Assembly (NCBI RefSeq): GCF_001685355.1
Contig: NZ_CP016438.1
Span: 8,122,001 to 8,186,000, forward strand
Origin: Streptomyces lincolnensis
GTDB lineage: Bacteria > Actinomycetota > Actinomycetes > Streptomycetales > Streptomycetaceae
Length of the DNA: 64,000 nucleotides
Reading direction: 5' to 3'
Below, one piece after another: positions 1 through 8,492 of this stretch (the stretch's first letter is position 1; each line of letters begins with the position of its first letter). A program made the position numbers and the translations under genes. The notes below the pieces were generated by a model, which saw only the letters and a program-made list of their open reading frames with translations, was not told the DNA's origin and did not search any database.

Positions 1-1
1 C

Positions 2-820
<819 letters not shown>

Positions 821-961
821 GCCCGCTCGTTCCGTCCGTCCCGCTCGTTCCGCTCGTGGCGACGGCAGGCTCCGTCTCGGCGCCGACAACCGTCACGTGG
901 GGCGTGGTTCAGGAGTTCGCCGACCGACGCTTCGTCGCCCCTTCCTGCCCTGGGGGACGCC

Positions 962-2518
962 ATGATGCTCTACCACTGGTTCGACGCTTCGGTCGCCCGG
1001 TACGGCCCCCGGACAGCCGTCGAGATCGACGGCGTGCGTTTCAGCTACCGGCACCTCGCCGACATGGCGGAGTCCCTCGCGGCACGTATCCGCCAGGAGT
1101 CGGAGACGGTTCCCCGGCGGATCGGTCTCCTGGCCGAGCGCAGCGTGATGGCCTACGCGGGTTACCTCGCCATCCAGCGCCTGGGCAGGTCCGTCGTCCC
1201 GCTCAACCCGGGTTTCCCACAGGCGCGGACGCGGTACATGCTGGCGGCGTCCGGAACCGGTCTGGTGCTGGCCGACCCGCGACTGGCTGCTCCGCAAGTC
1301 GACGGGATCCGTGTGCTGGCCGTGGACCCGACGCTGCTTCAGGGAGAGCCACCGGCTCCGGTGCCGCCACTGCCGGACGTACCCGAGGCAGAGGCGTACC
1401 TGCTGTTCACCTCCGGCTCGACGGGCACGCCCAAGGGGGTTCCGATCCGTCAGGGCAACGTCTCCGCGTTCCTGGAGACGGTCCGGGACAGGTACGGTCT
1501 CGCCCCCGGTGCCCGGTGCTCACAGTGCTTCGACCTGACCTTCGACCTGTCCGTGTTCGACCTTTTCGCGGTCTGGTCCGCGGGAGCCACCCTGGTCGTG
1601 CCGAGCCGGAACGACCTGCTGCGGCCGGTCCGCTTCATCGCCGACAACGCCCTCACCCACTGGTTCTCGGTGCCGTCGGCGATCAGCAGGGCGCAGGCCG
1701 GCGGAAGGCTGCTGCCGGACAGCATGCCCTCACTGCGACACAGCCTGTTCTGCGGTGAACCACTCACCTCGCAGCAGGCCCGGGCCTGGAAAGCGGGCGC
1801 GCCCGAGAGCACGCTGACCAATCTCTACGGGCCCACCGAACTCACCATCAGCTGTAGCGACTTCACCCTGCCCCAGGATCCCGGGGACTGGCCGGTCACG
1901 CCCAACGGCGTCCTGCCGATCGGCCTGCCCTATCCGGGGCTCGAACACGCCGTACTCGACGAATCGGGGCTCCCGGCCGCGGACGGCGAGCTGTGTGTCC
2001 GGGGGCCGCAGCGCTTCGACGGATATCTGGACCCGGAGGCGAACCACGGACGGTTCCACCCCGCGCCCACCGTGGTGGGCGAAACGGCAGTCCCGCGGGA
2101 CCACTGGTACCGCACCGGGGACCGGGTGACCACACGCGACGGCACCCTGACCTTCCTCGGACGGACCGACCAGCAGGTGAAGATCAACGGCTACCGAGTG
2201 GAGCTCGGCGAGATCGAGGCGGCGCTGCGCTCCCTGACCGGCGTCACCGACGCCGTCGTCGTGGCCGTACCCGACACCGCTGACGTGCTGGGACTGTATG
2301 CCGTCTGCCTGGCCCCGGACAGCGACCCGGTCCATGTGCGCGCCGAACTCGTCCGCGCCCTTCCGGGCTACATGGTGCCCAGGCGAGTGCTCACCGTCGG
2401 CCGGCTTCCCTGCAACAGCAACGGCAAGGTCGACCGCCGAGCCGTGACAGACCTCGTCCGGACCGCACTCGAACGACCGGCGGCCCCACTGCCCAGGGAA
2501 GGGATGACTCTTTCATGA
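962..2518 (+). CDS. Free-standing amino acid adenylation protein (DltA/NRPS A-domain type)
   Basis: This 518-aa protein is a stand-alone NRPS-type adenylation enzyme: it activates an amino or aryl acid as AMP ester for transfer to a carrier thiol. Visible motifs are LLFTSGSTGTPKGV (A3, about residue 147), FDLTFDLSVFDLF (A4, near 195), NLYGPTE (A5), YRTGD (A7), DQQVKINGYRVELGEIE (A8) and the catalytic lysine in NSNGKVDRRA (A10). The Asp in FDLS fits an alpha-amino acid substrate, and the FDLTFDLS pattern recalls D-alanine:carrier ligase DltA. It has no fused carrier domain, so it must load a separate one; the ACP 1.5 kb downstream is the nearest. The start is the first of two ATGs after a GGGGGAC ribosome site. 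Its substrate is not predictable by eye. Confidence 0.88.
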   Translation: MMLYHWFDASVARYGPRTAVEIDGVRFSYRHLADMAESLAARIRQESETVPRRIGLLAERSVMAYAGYLAIQRLGRSVVPLNPGFPQARTRYMLAASGTGLVLADPRLAAPQVDGIRVLAVDPTLLQGEPPAPVPPLPDVPEAEAYLLFTSGSTGTPKGVPIRQGNVSAFLETVRDRYGLAPGARCSQCFDLTFDLSVFDLFAVWSAGATLVVPSRNDLLRPVRFIADNALTHWFSVPSAISRAQAGGRLLPDSMPSLRHSLFCGEPLTSQQARAWKAGAPESTLTNLYGPTELTISCSDFTLPQDPGDWPVTPNGVLPIGLPYPGLEHAVLDESGLPAADGELCVRGPQRFDGYLDPEANHGRFHPAPTVVGETAVPRDHWYRTGDRVTTRDGTLTFLGRTDQQVKINGYRVELGEIEAALRSLTGVTDAVVVAVPDTADVLGLYAVCLAPDSDPVHVRAELVRALPGYMVPRRVLTVGRLPCNSNGKVDRRAVTDLVRTALERPAAPLPREGMTLS

Positions 2519-2643
2519 TCACCGAATCGGCCGTCGTGGCGGAGGACGGATCCGGCGCCGGCATCGTCGTCGGTCTCATCGGCGCTGCGCCGTTCCGCGC
2601 GGCTGGATGCGCGGCGTGCGGAGAACGGAGCCGGACATCGTGA
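2515..2643 (+). CDS. Candidate 42-aa coupled micro-ORF
   Basis: An ATG inside the stop of the adenylation gene (ATGA overlap) opens a 42-codon frame. It ends TGA exactly where the next ligase starts (GTGA/TGATG overlap). The peptide begins MITESAVVAEDGSGAGIVVG and has two cysteines (GCAACGERS) near its end. I recognise no family. It could be a real small protein, a translational relay joining two large genes, or a by-product of high-GC sequence. The overlap at both ends is the only positive evidence. Confidence 0.3.
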   Translation: MITESAVVAEDGSGAGIVVGLIGAAPFRAAGCAACGERSRTS

Positions 2644-4067
2644 TGTCGGCACGGGATCTGAGCGACCGCTTGTGCGGGGCGGGTTCGGGCGGTCCGCTGT
2701 GGGGCGACGAGAGTCCGGTGTGGGTCGACGAGACGGACACCGTCGACCGGCGGGCACTGCACGAGGAGGTCGGCCGATGCCACGACCTGCTCGTGGCGCG
2801 CGGTGTGCGGCCCGGCGACTGTGTCGCGGTGCAACTCCTGCCCGGCGCCACCTTGTTCGCGCTGCTCCTGGCGATCTGGAGGTTGGACGCTCGCGCGATG
2901 CTGTTGGACCACCGGCTGACCGAGGCCGAGACCGGCTCGCTGACACGGCTGTGCCCACCGGCGTTCCACGTGCGTGCCCCGGCCGGGACGACCCACTTCA
3001 CCGGCTGGTCCGAGCTGCTGGTCGAACCGGGGACCGGGGCGCTCCCCCTTCCGGAACAGGTGTGCCTCGTGCAGTTCACCTCCGGATCGACCGGGCAGTC
3101 CAAGGTGGTGGGACGGTCGGCGGCGTCGCTGGACGCGGAGATCGACCGGTATGCCGCCATCGACGCCATGCCGGGCACGGACGACCGGCTTCTCCTGCTG
3201 TGCTCGCCGATCCACACCTGGGGCCTGGTCGGCGGGATCCTGTACGGGCTGGCGGTGGGGATGCCCGTCCTCCTTCCTTCCGCGCAGCACGGTGGCGCGC
3301 TCGCCCGTGCGGCGGCGGCGCTCGAACCGACGGCGATCTTCGGGGTGACGACGCACTTCGACCTGCTCGGGAAGACGGCGGATCTTCCCCGGTTGCCGCG
3401 GCTGCGCGTCGCCACCAGCGCGGGGATGATCACCAGCCCGGCCGTCGCCGAGCGGTTCCGGGCGGCGAGCGGGTGCCGGCTGGGCCAGGTGTACGGCTCG
3501 ACCGAGGCCGGCGTGGTGACCGCCGATCTCGCCGGCCGGTTCCCCGCGCCGTCCGTCGGCCGGCCCGCCCCCGGCATCACCGTCCGAGCGACCGGCGGTG
3601 AGTTGTACGTCCGGCTCGACGAGACCCCCTACCTCGTCGACGACGGCGTGGCCCGGTTCTCCGATGGCTGGCTGCGGACCTTCGACCGCGCGGCGATCGA
3701 CGAGGCGAGCGGCGCGGTCACCATCCTCGGCCGTGCGGACTCCGTCGTCGCGATCGGCGGCATCAAGATCGATCTGATGGAGATCGAGCAAGCGCTTCAG
3801 GAGCACCCCGACGTCGCCCACGCGGTCGTGACCTTCGGAAGCGTGATCGAGGCTCATGTGGCGGCCCGCAACGGGCTCACGGACCGGGCGCTCGCGGCGT
3901 GGAGCCGGGAACGGCTGAACCCCCTGAAGGCCCCGAAGCGGTACTACCTGCAAGAAAAACTCATCGAGACACCGACCGGAAAGGTTGTCCGTGACCGAGC
4001 CCAGCTCCTCTCCGCATTCCACGACCGCAGAACAGCAGCCGTCGACGCAGACCAAGGCGATCAGTAG
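2640..4067 (+). CDS. AMP-dependent acyl/amino acid ligase
   Basis: This member of the acyl-adenylate family has about 475 residues. The P-loop is LVQFTSGSTGQSKVV near residue 146, followed by VYGSTEAG (A5), GRADSVVAIGGIKIDLMEIEQAL (A8) and the A10 lysine in ETPTGKVVRDR. The lid lacks the usual YxTGD wording and has GWLRTFDR instead. Because the carrier protein gene overlaps its 3' end, the simplest role is loading that ACP with the starter acyl or aminoacyl group. The GTG at 2640 (or ATG at 2643) is chosen because it overlaps the stop of the preceding micro-ORF and follows a GGAG; an in-frame ATG at 2607 would add 11 residues. The substrate is unknown. Confidence 0.82.
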   Translation: MMSARDLSDRLCGAGSGGPLWGDESPVWVDETDTVDRRALHEEVGRCHDLLVARGVRPGDCVAVQLLPGATLFALLLAIWRLDARAMLLDHRLTEAETGSLTRLCPPAFHVRAPAGTTHFTGWSELLVEPGTGALPLPEQVCLVQFTSGSTGQSKVVGRSAASLDAEIDRYAAIDAMPGTDDRLLLLCSPIHTWGLVGGILYGLAVGMPVLLPSAQHGGALARAAAALEPTAIFGVTTHFDLLGKTADLPRLPRLRVATSAGMITSPAVAERFRAASGCRLGQVYGSTEAGVVTADLAGRFPAPSVGRPAPGITVRATGGELYVRLDETPYLVDDGVARFSDGWLRTFDRAAIDEASGAVTILGRADSVVAIGGIKIDLMEIEQALQEHPDVAHAVVTFGSVIEAHVAARNGLTDRALAAWSRERLNPLKAPKRYYLQEKLIETPTGKVVRDRAQLLSAFHDRRTAAVDADQGDQ

Positions 4068-4296
4068 GGAGGAGATCCTCGACATCCTGGCCTCTCTGGA
4101 GGACGCCGGCCTGCCGGAGACGATCGACGACGACACCCTGCTGGTCATCGATTCCTTCGCCACGGTCTGGCTCCAGCACCTGCTGGAGGAACGTCACGGC
4201 ATCGTGGTGACGCTCAGCGGCGAGACAGCCGATGTCGACTCCGTGAGCAGCCTGCACGCCCTCGTCAACCGCAAGCTGGGCGTGGGGGCCCCATGA
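3991..4296 (+). CDS. Discrete acyl carrier protein
   Basis: This 101-aa protein has a Ser/Thr/Gln-rich N-terminal tail of about 22 residues followed by a four-helix carrier domain. The sequence LLVIDSFATVWLQHLLEERHGI places a serine in the DS(F/L) phosphopantetheine motif near residue 50. It should carry the growing acyl or aminoacyl chain as a thioester for the adjacent ligase and ketosynthase. The GTG at 3991 follows GGAAAGG at good spacing, and TTG at 3985 is possible. Either start lies about 77-83 nt inside the ligase gene, an unusually deep overlap, and no later start exists before the conserved region. Its stop overlaps the ketosynthase ATG (ATGA). Confidence 0.85.
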   Translation: MTEPSSSPHSTTAEQQPSTQTKAISREEILDILASLEDAGLPETIDDDTLLVIDSFATVWLQHLLEERHGIVVTLSGETADVDSVSSLHALVNRKLGVGAP

Positions 4297-5420
4297 CCAC
4301 GGAGGTCTACGTCAGCGGCTTCGGCGTGTTCAGCGCCTTCGGCCTGGGACCGACGGCCCTCTTCGACGGTGCCTTCTCCGGTTCGCCGGCGTTCCGCCCG
4401 GTCACCCGCTTCGACGTCTCCCGCTGCCGCACCGACCGGGCGGCCACGTACCAGGAGTCAGAGGTGGACTTCCCGGACGCCGGGCCCGGCGTGGGGACCG
4501 TCGATGTGGCGAGCGCGTGCGGACGGCAGGCGCTCGACATGGCCGGCTGGCGCGACCCGGCACAGCTTCCCCTCATCCTGGCGACCAAGCTGCGAGCGCC
4601 CTCCGTGGAACCGGAGCCACCGGCCGAGACCACCGAGCGGGTGGCCGACCGGCTCGGTCTGGGGAAGCCGAGGCGCACCTTCGTCAACGCCTGCTGCGCC
4701 GCGACGAACGCGATCATCCACGGAGCGCAGCTGGTCCGGGCCGGTGTCACCTCGGCGGTGCTGGCGGGCGGAGCGTTTCTGGTCGACCGGCAGGCGTTCA
4801 GCCTCTTCGACGCCGCGCAGGCACTGGCCGCCGACGGGCAGGTGCGCCCGTTCGACCAGGACCGTCAAGGTGTGCTGCTCGGTGACGGCGGTGCGATGCT
4901 GCTGCTGGAGTCGGGGGACAGTATTCGCGCGCGCGGGGCCCAGCCCCTGGCCCGGCTCGCCGGCTGGGCCATGACCGACGACGCCTTCCACGTGGCGAAA
5001 CCCCACGCACAGGGCGCCGGAGTCGCCGCGGCCGTCACCCAGGCCCTGCACCGTTCCGGTATCGGCCCCGGCCAACTCACCTATGTCAACGCCCACGGCA
5101 CCGGCACCCCCCTCAACGACGCCTCCGAGGCCGCTGGACTGCACGCCGCACTCGGCCCGCACACGGAGAAGGTGTACGTCAGCGGGACGAAGAGCACGAC
5201 GGGCCACGCGCTGGAGGCCAGCGGCGCCCTGGAGTCCGTCATCACGCTGCTGGCGATCCGCTCCTCGGTGCTGCCGCCGACCGCGGCGCTGAGCCGGCCG
5301 GACACCCACCACCCGCTGCGACATGTCAGCGCACCGGAACCGGTCGAGGTGCCCTATGCGCTGAGCCTCAACTCCTCGGTGGGCGGCGTCAACGCGGCGA
5401 TTCTGCTGGCGGCGACATGA
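4293..5420 (+). CDS. Beta-ketoacyl-ACP synthase (FabF/KS-alpha type)
   Basis: This 375-aa condensing enzyme has a full Cys-His-His set: the nucleophile in VNACCAATNAI, the first histidine in VNAHGTGTPLND, and lysine plus the second histidine in GTKSTTGHALEASG. It is slightly shorter than FabF (about 410 aa), mainly before the nucleophile. It should extend an ACP-bound chain by decarboxylative Claisen condensation. The next gene is a short KS-like protein overlapping by ATGA, recalling KS/chain-length-factor pairs of type II PKS and aryl-polyene systems. No malonyltransferase, ketoreductase or dehydratase is visible nearby. The cluster must borrow these from fatty acid synthesis, or the enzyme performs a single condensation or acyl transfer. 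Confidence 0.88.
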   Translation: MTTEVYVSGFGVFSAFGLGPTALFDGAFSGSPAFRPVTRFDVSRCRTDRAATYQESEVDFPDAGPGVGTVDVASACGRQALDMAGWRDPAQLPLILATKLRAPSVEPEPPAETTERVADRLGLGKPRRTFVNACCAATNAIIHGAQLVRAGVTSAVLAGGAFLVDRQAFSLFDAAQALAADGQVRPFDQDRQGVLLGDGGAMLLLESGDSIRARGAQPLARLAGWAMTDDAFHVAKPHAQGAGVAAAVTQALHRSGIGPGQLTYVNAHGTGTPLNDASEAAGLHAALGPHTEKVYVSGTKSTTGHALEASGALESVITLLAIRSSVLPPTAALSRPDTHHPLRHVSAPEPVEVPYALSLNSSVGGVNAAILLAAT

Positions 5421-5944
5421 GCACGCTGCCGGCACTCGAACTCGTCGCCAGTGCGGAGGTTCAGGCGGGCCCGGAGATTCCGCGGCTGCCCGGATTCATG
5501 GCGTCGGACTTCGCCCCCCTGGTGTACGCCGCCGTCCGCGCATGCGTCGGCGACGCGCGGTCGGGACACCTGCTGGAGGGCATCGGCGACCGGGTCGGGA
5601 TCGTCCTCGGCTCGCGGCGTTTCGACACGGTCACTCTGGAGCTCTCCGTCGAGCAGGTGAACCGCGGGCAGGTCAGCCCCATCCTCTTCTACCAGGCGGT
5701 GCCGACCGCCGTCCTCGGCCAGATCGCCCGCGACTACCGACTGACCGGCCCGGTGAGCTGCGTGGCCGTGACCGGTGACGCTCGGGCTGAGGCTCTGGAA
5801 CTGGCCCGTGTGCTCCTGGCCGATGACGGCGCGGAATGGGTCCTGAGCCTCACGGTCGAGATGGACGCCGACCCCGCGAAGGCTTTCGCCAGCGCCGACC
5901 TGGTGCGGTCTTCGCCCGGGCCGGCCGAACGGAAGGCGTCGTAA
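5417..5944 (+). CDS. Short ketosynthase-like partner protein
   Basis: This 175-aa protein resembles the N-terminal half of a ketosynthase (Ketoacyl-synt_2 / chain-length-factor-like). The pattern VSPILFYQAVPTAVLGQIARDY matches the usual SP..F..SVHN....QI region. Where a nucleophile cysteine would be expected it reads VAVTGDARAEALELA, so it is probably not catalytic. It overlaps the ketosynthase by ATGA and the methyltransferase by TAATG, so equal co-expression is likely. Similar short KS-like proteins accompany KSs in aryl-polyene clusters. I infer that it forms a heterodimer with the upstream KS and shapes chain length or substrate choice. Confidence 0.65.
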   Translation: MSTLPALELVASAEVQAGPEIPRLPGFMASDFAPLVYAAVRACVGDARSGHLLEGIGDRVGIVLGSRRFDTVTLELSVEQVNRGQVSPILFYQAVPTAVLGQIARDYRLTGPVSCVAVTGDARAEALELARVLLADDGAEWVLSLTVEMDADPAKAFASADLVRSSPGPAERKAS

Positions 5945-6714
5945 TGGCCTCCCAGGGATCCGGGGCGTCGAAGGGATCCAGGACGTCGAAGGGATCCGGG
6001 GCGTCCAAGGGCGCCGTGGTGCGGGGCACCTGGCTCGTGAGCAGCACCGCCGACGGAGTCACCGAACCGACCACCTTCCGGCTGCACGACCGGGAGTGGG
6101 ATCTGTTGCCGGGGGTGTTCGCTCCGACGTACTGCGTGTCGACCGGGTTCTTCACCGAGTTCCTTCCCTTCCCGGTCGGCGGATCGTTCCTGGAGGTGGG
6201 CTGCGGGGCCGGCGTGACCGCGGTGAGCGCCGCGGCGAAGCGCTGCGCAAGGGTCGTCGCCACGGACATCAGCGAGGCGGCCGTGGAGAACACCCGGCTC
6301 AACGCGGCCCGGCACGGGCTGTCCGAGCGGATCGAGCTGTACCGCGGCGACATGTTCGACGGCCTCGGGCCCGGGGACCGGTTCGACCTGATCTTCTGGA
6401 ACTCCCCCTTCATCGATCCCGGGACCGATGACGGGCCGTCCGCGAGACCGGTCCGCGACGACATGCGGGAGCAGCTGCGGCAGGCCGTCTTCGATCCCGG
6501 CTACCGGGCGCACCGGCGCTATTTCACCGAGGCCGGCGCCAGGCTGACCGCGGGCGGCCGGCTGCTGCTCGGCTTCAGCAGTCTCGGCGACCACGACACG
6601 CTGCGCCGACTGGCCGCCGACGCGGGCTACCGGATCTCCGTCCTGCGTACCTCCGGAGACCTCGTGCGCGGCGTCGACTATCAACTTCTCGAGCTGGTGC
6701 CCGATGACACATAG
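5944..6714 (+). CDS. SAM-dependent methyltransferase (HemK/PrmC-like fold)
   Basis: This 256-aa class I methyltransferase has motif I FLEVGCGAGVTAVSAA (about residues 80-95), VVATDISEAAVENTRLNA after it, and FDLIFWNSPFID at motif IV. The NSPF there replaces the (N/D)PP(Y/F) used by HemK/PrmC enzymes to methylate planar amide or amino nitrogen, so N-methylation is plausible. The N-terminus is a low-complexity Gly/Ser/Ala/Lys tail made by an 18-bp tandem repeat. The start overlaps the stop of the KS-like gene (TAATG). In this cluster it most likely tailors the intermediate or product; O- or C-methylation cannot be excluded. Confidence 0.75.
   Translation: MASQGSGASKGSRTSKGSGASKGAVVRGTWLVSSTADGVTEPTTFRLHDREWDLLPGVFAPTYCVSTGFFTEFLPFPVGGSFLEVGCGAGVTAVSAAAKRCARVVATDISEAAVENTRLNAARHGLSERIELYRGDMFDGLGPGDRFDLIFWNSPFIDPGTDDGPSARPVRDDMREQLRQAVFDPGYRAHRRYFTEAGARLTAGGRLLLGFSSLGDHDTLRRLAADAGYRISVLRTSGDLVRGVDYQLLELVPDDT
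5956..6009 (+). repeat. Three 18-bp tandem repeats within the methyltransferase 5' end
   Basis: Three head-to-tail copies of an 18-bp unit, each starting GGATCC (GGATCCGGGGCGTCGAAG and two close variants), encode a flexible GS(G/R)(A/T)SK tail. The copies differ by one to three substitutions. Because the unit is a multiple of three, copy number can change without shifting frame. Confidence 0.9.
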
Positions 6715-6724
6715 GAGAAGCCAC

Positions 6725-8395
6725 GTGGCCAACACCTTCGTCCCGTCCTCCGTACGCCACGCCCTGGCCGCCGACCCGACGGTGGGCGGAGGCAACGCAT
6801 TCGAGGCGGCGATGCGGGTCAGCCCGGACGTCCATGCGCCGTTTCTCCTCGCCGAGCAGCCGGTCCGCGACGCACACGGGACCCTGCGCGATCAGCTGAG
6901 CCTGGCCGAACTGGCGGACCTCGTCGGCGCGTGGAGCGCCTGGTACGCCGGACGCGGTGTCGGCCCCCGCGACCGGGTCGGGATCTACTTCCGGGACAGC
7001 GCCGACGACCTGATCCACTACCTCGCGCTCAGCCGGCTGGGGGCGATCGCGGTCCTCATCAACGGCGAGATGGATCCCGCCATAGTCCTCGCCTATCTCC
7101 GGCAGACCACGCCGGTCGGCCTCCAGGTGGACGATGTCAGACAGGCGCGGATGGCCGGCGTTCTCCAGCCGGAGGACGACCTGTTCTGGGTGTCCTCGAT
7201 CGACACCGCCGTGCTGTCCGGGGACGTGCCGGTGCCGCCACCGTTCCGGCATGCGGCGGGCGATCCCGTCCTCATCTGCCACACCTCGGGCACCACCGGC
7301 ACACCGAAGCCGGTCATCTGGGCCCACGCCCAGATGATGGAGGGCATCCGGGCCCACCTGACCCGGTTCCGGGACCATCCGCAGTCGCTGATCCTGTCCG
7401 CCCTGCCCCAGTCACACGGGTCGGCGATCGGCTACGACCTGCTCGCGATGCTCTCCGGCGTGCCCCTGGCGCTCATGTCCGACCGGAGCGGCAGCGCGGT
7501 GGCCGCCGCGGCGGGCCGCTACGGCGCGACCATCGTGGTCGGCTTCGCGTCGACGCTGGCCCAGCTGGCGCTCCAGGAGACCGACGCGGCCGGTCTCGAC
7601 CTGGTCGAGCGCTGGGTGAGCGTCGGTGACGCCTCGCACCACGCGCACATCGCCCGGCTGGTCGAGCGGGGCCGGCACTGGGCCGGTGGCGACCCGGTGC
7701 CCGGCTCGATGTTCGTGGACGGCTTCGGCTCCTCGGAGCTCGGCTGGGGTGGCGTGCTGGGCCTGATCACGGTTCCCGGAGTCACGGCGCCCCACCGGTG
7801 TCTCGGCGTTCCGCAGCCCTTCGCCGAGGTCGCCGTCCTACGGCCGGACGGCTCACCGGCCGAGGCGGGCGAGGTCGGGTTGCTCGGCGTGAAGGGCGCG
7901 ACGGTGACGCCGGGCTATTGGAACGACTCGGACAAGACCTATCGCAGCCTGCTGAACGGCTACTGGCTCTCCGGTGACCTCGTCTTCCGCGACGAGGCGA
8001 ACCGCTTCCACCACGTCGACCGGGTGGTCGACGCGATTCACACCGCCGGCGGGATGGTCTACTCGGTCCTCACCGAGGAGATCCTGCTGGCCCACCTGCC
8101 GGAGATCAACGACTGCGTGGTGGTGGCGGCCGAGCGGTCCGGTGAGGTCCGCGCCATCGCCCTGGTCCACCTCCGCGACGGCCACGGCACCGACGGAATG
8201 CTGGCCCGGATCAACAAGGTCCTGGACGGCCTGGGGCACACGCCGCTCGCCGATGTGCGGGCGACGGACGTGGCAGCGGTCCCGGTCGGTGTCACCGGCA
8301 AGGTACTCAAACGCAGACTCCGCCAGACGTACGCCGGCACAGCCGCCCCGGCGGCCGGACACACGGTCTCCGTTCCGGCGGAACAGGGCCGCTGA
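6725..8395 (+). CDS. AMP-dependent synthetase/ligase (third of the cluster)
   Basis: This 556-aa acyl-adenylate enzyme carries LICHTSGTTGTPKPV (about residue 185), FGSSELGWGG at A5, WLSGDLVFRDEANRFHHVDRVVD at A7-A8 and a C-terminal lysine in GVTGKVLKRRLRQ. GVKGATVTPGYWNDSDKT resembles fatty-acyl or aryl-CoA ligases more than NRPS A-domains. It may activate an aryl acid, a fatty acid or the finished chain. GTG at 6725 is preferred because it follows AGGAGAAG at ideal distance; the ATG at 6704 lies within the preceding gene. Three differently built ligases in one operon suggest at least two activated building blocks plus a final coupling or release step. Confidence 0.8.
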   Translation: MANTFVPSSVRHALAADPTVGGGNAFEAAMRVSPDVHAPFLLAEQPVRDAHGTLRDQLSLAELADLVGAWSAWYAGRGVGPRDRVGIYFRDSADDLIHYLALSRLGAIAVLINGEMDPAIVLAYLRQTTPVGLQVDDVRQARMAGVLQPEDDLFWVSSIDTAVLSGDVPVPPPFRHAAGDPVLICHTSGTTGTPKPVIWAHAQMMEGIRAHLTRFRDHPQSLILSALPQSHGSAIGYDLLAMLSGVPLALMSDRSGSAVAAAAGRYGATIVVGFASTLAQLALQETDAAGLDLVERWVSVGDASHHAHIARLVERGRHWAGGDPVPGSMFVDGFGSSELGWGGVLGLITVPGVTAPHRCLGVPQPFAEVAVLRPDGSPAEAGEVGLLGVKGATVTPGYWNDSDKTYRSLLNGYWLSGDLVFRDEANRFHHVDRVVDAIHTAGGMVYSVLTEEILLAHLPEINDCVVVAAERSGEVRAIALVHLRDGHGTDGMLARINKVLDGLGHTPLADVRATDVAAVPVGVTGKVLKRRLRQTYAGTAAPAAGHTVSVPAEQGR

Positions 8396-8429
8396 TCGCA
8401 TGGCGGCGGGGCGGACAGCGGGAGGACAG

Positions 8430-8492
8430 ATGTCAAGCATCCGGGACCGGGGCACGAGCGCCCGGAATCCGAACGACGAGGAGAAGGCATGA
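8430..8492 (+). CDS. Candidate 20-aa coupled micro-ORF before the exporter genes
   Basis: An ATG preceded by a strong GGGAGG site opens a 20-codon frame whose TGA overlaps the exporter ATG (ATGA). The peptide is hydrophilic, MSSIRDRGTSARNPNDEEKA. The ribosome site and overlap are what one expects of a translated leader that couples exporter translation to upstream flow. A functional peptide is also possible, though nothing in it resembles a known precursor. No protein family is recognised. Confidence 0.3.
   Translation: MSSIRDRGTSARNPNDEEKA

Noticed and set aside
2391..4163. 590-codon open frame on the minus strand across the ligase and ACP genes
   Set aside because: It has no recognisable domain and is rich in Arg/Gly/Pro as expected of antisense in high-GC coding DNA. 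The plus-strand ligase and ACP have clear motifs.
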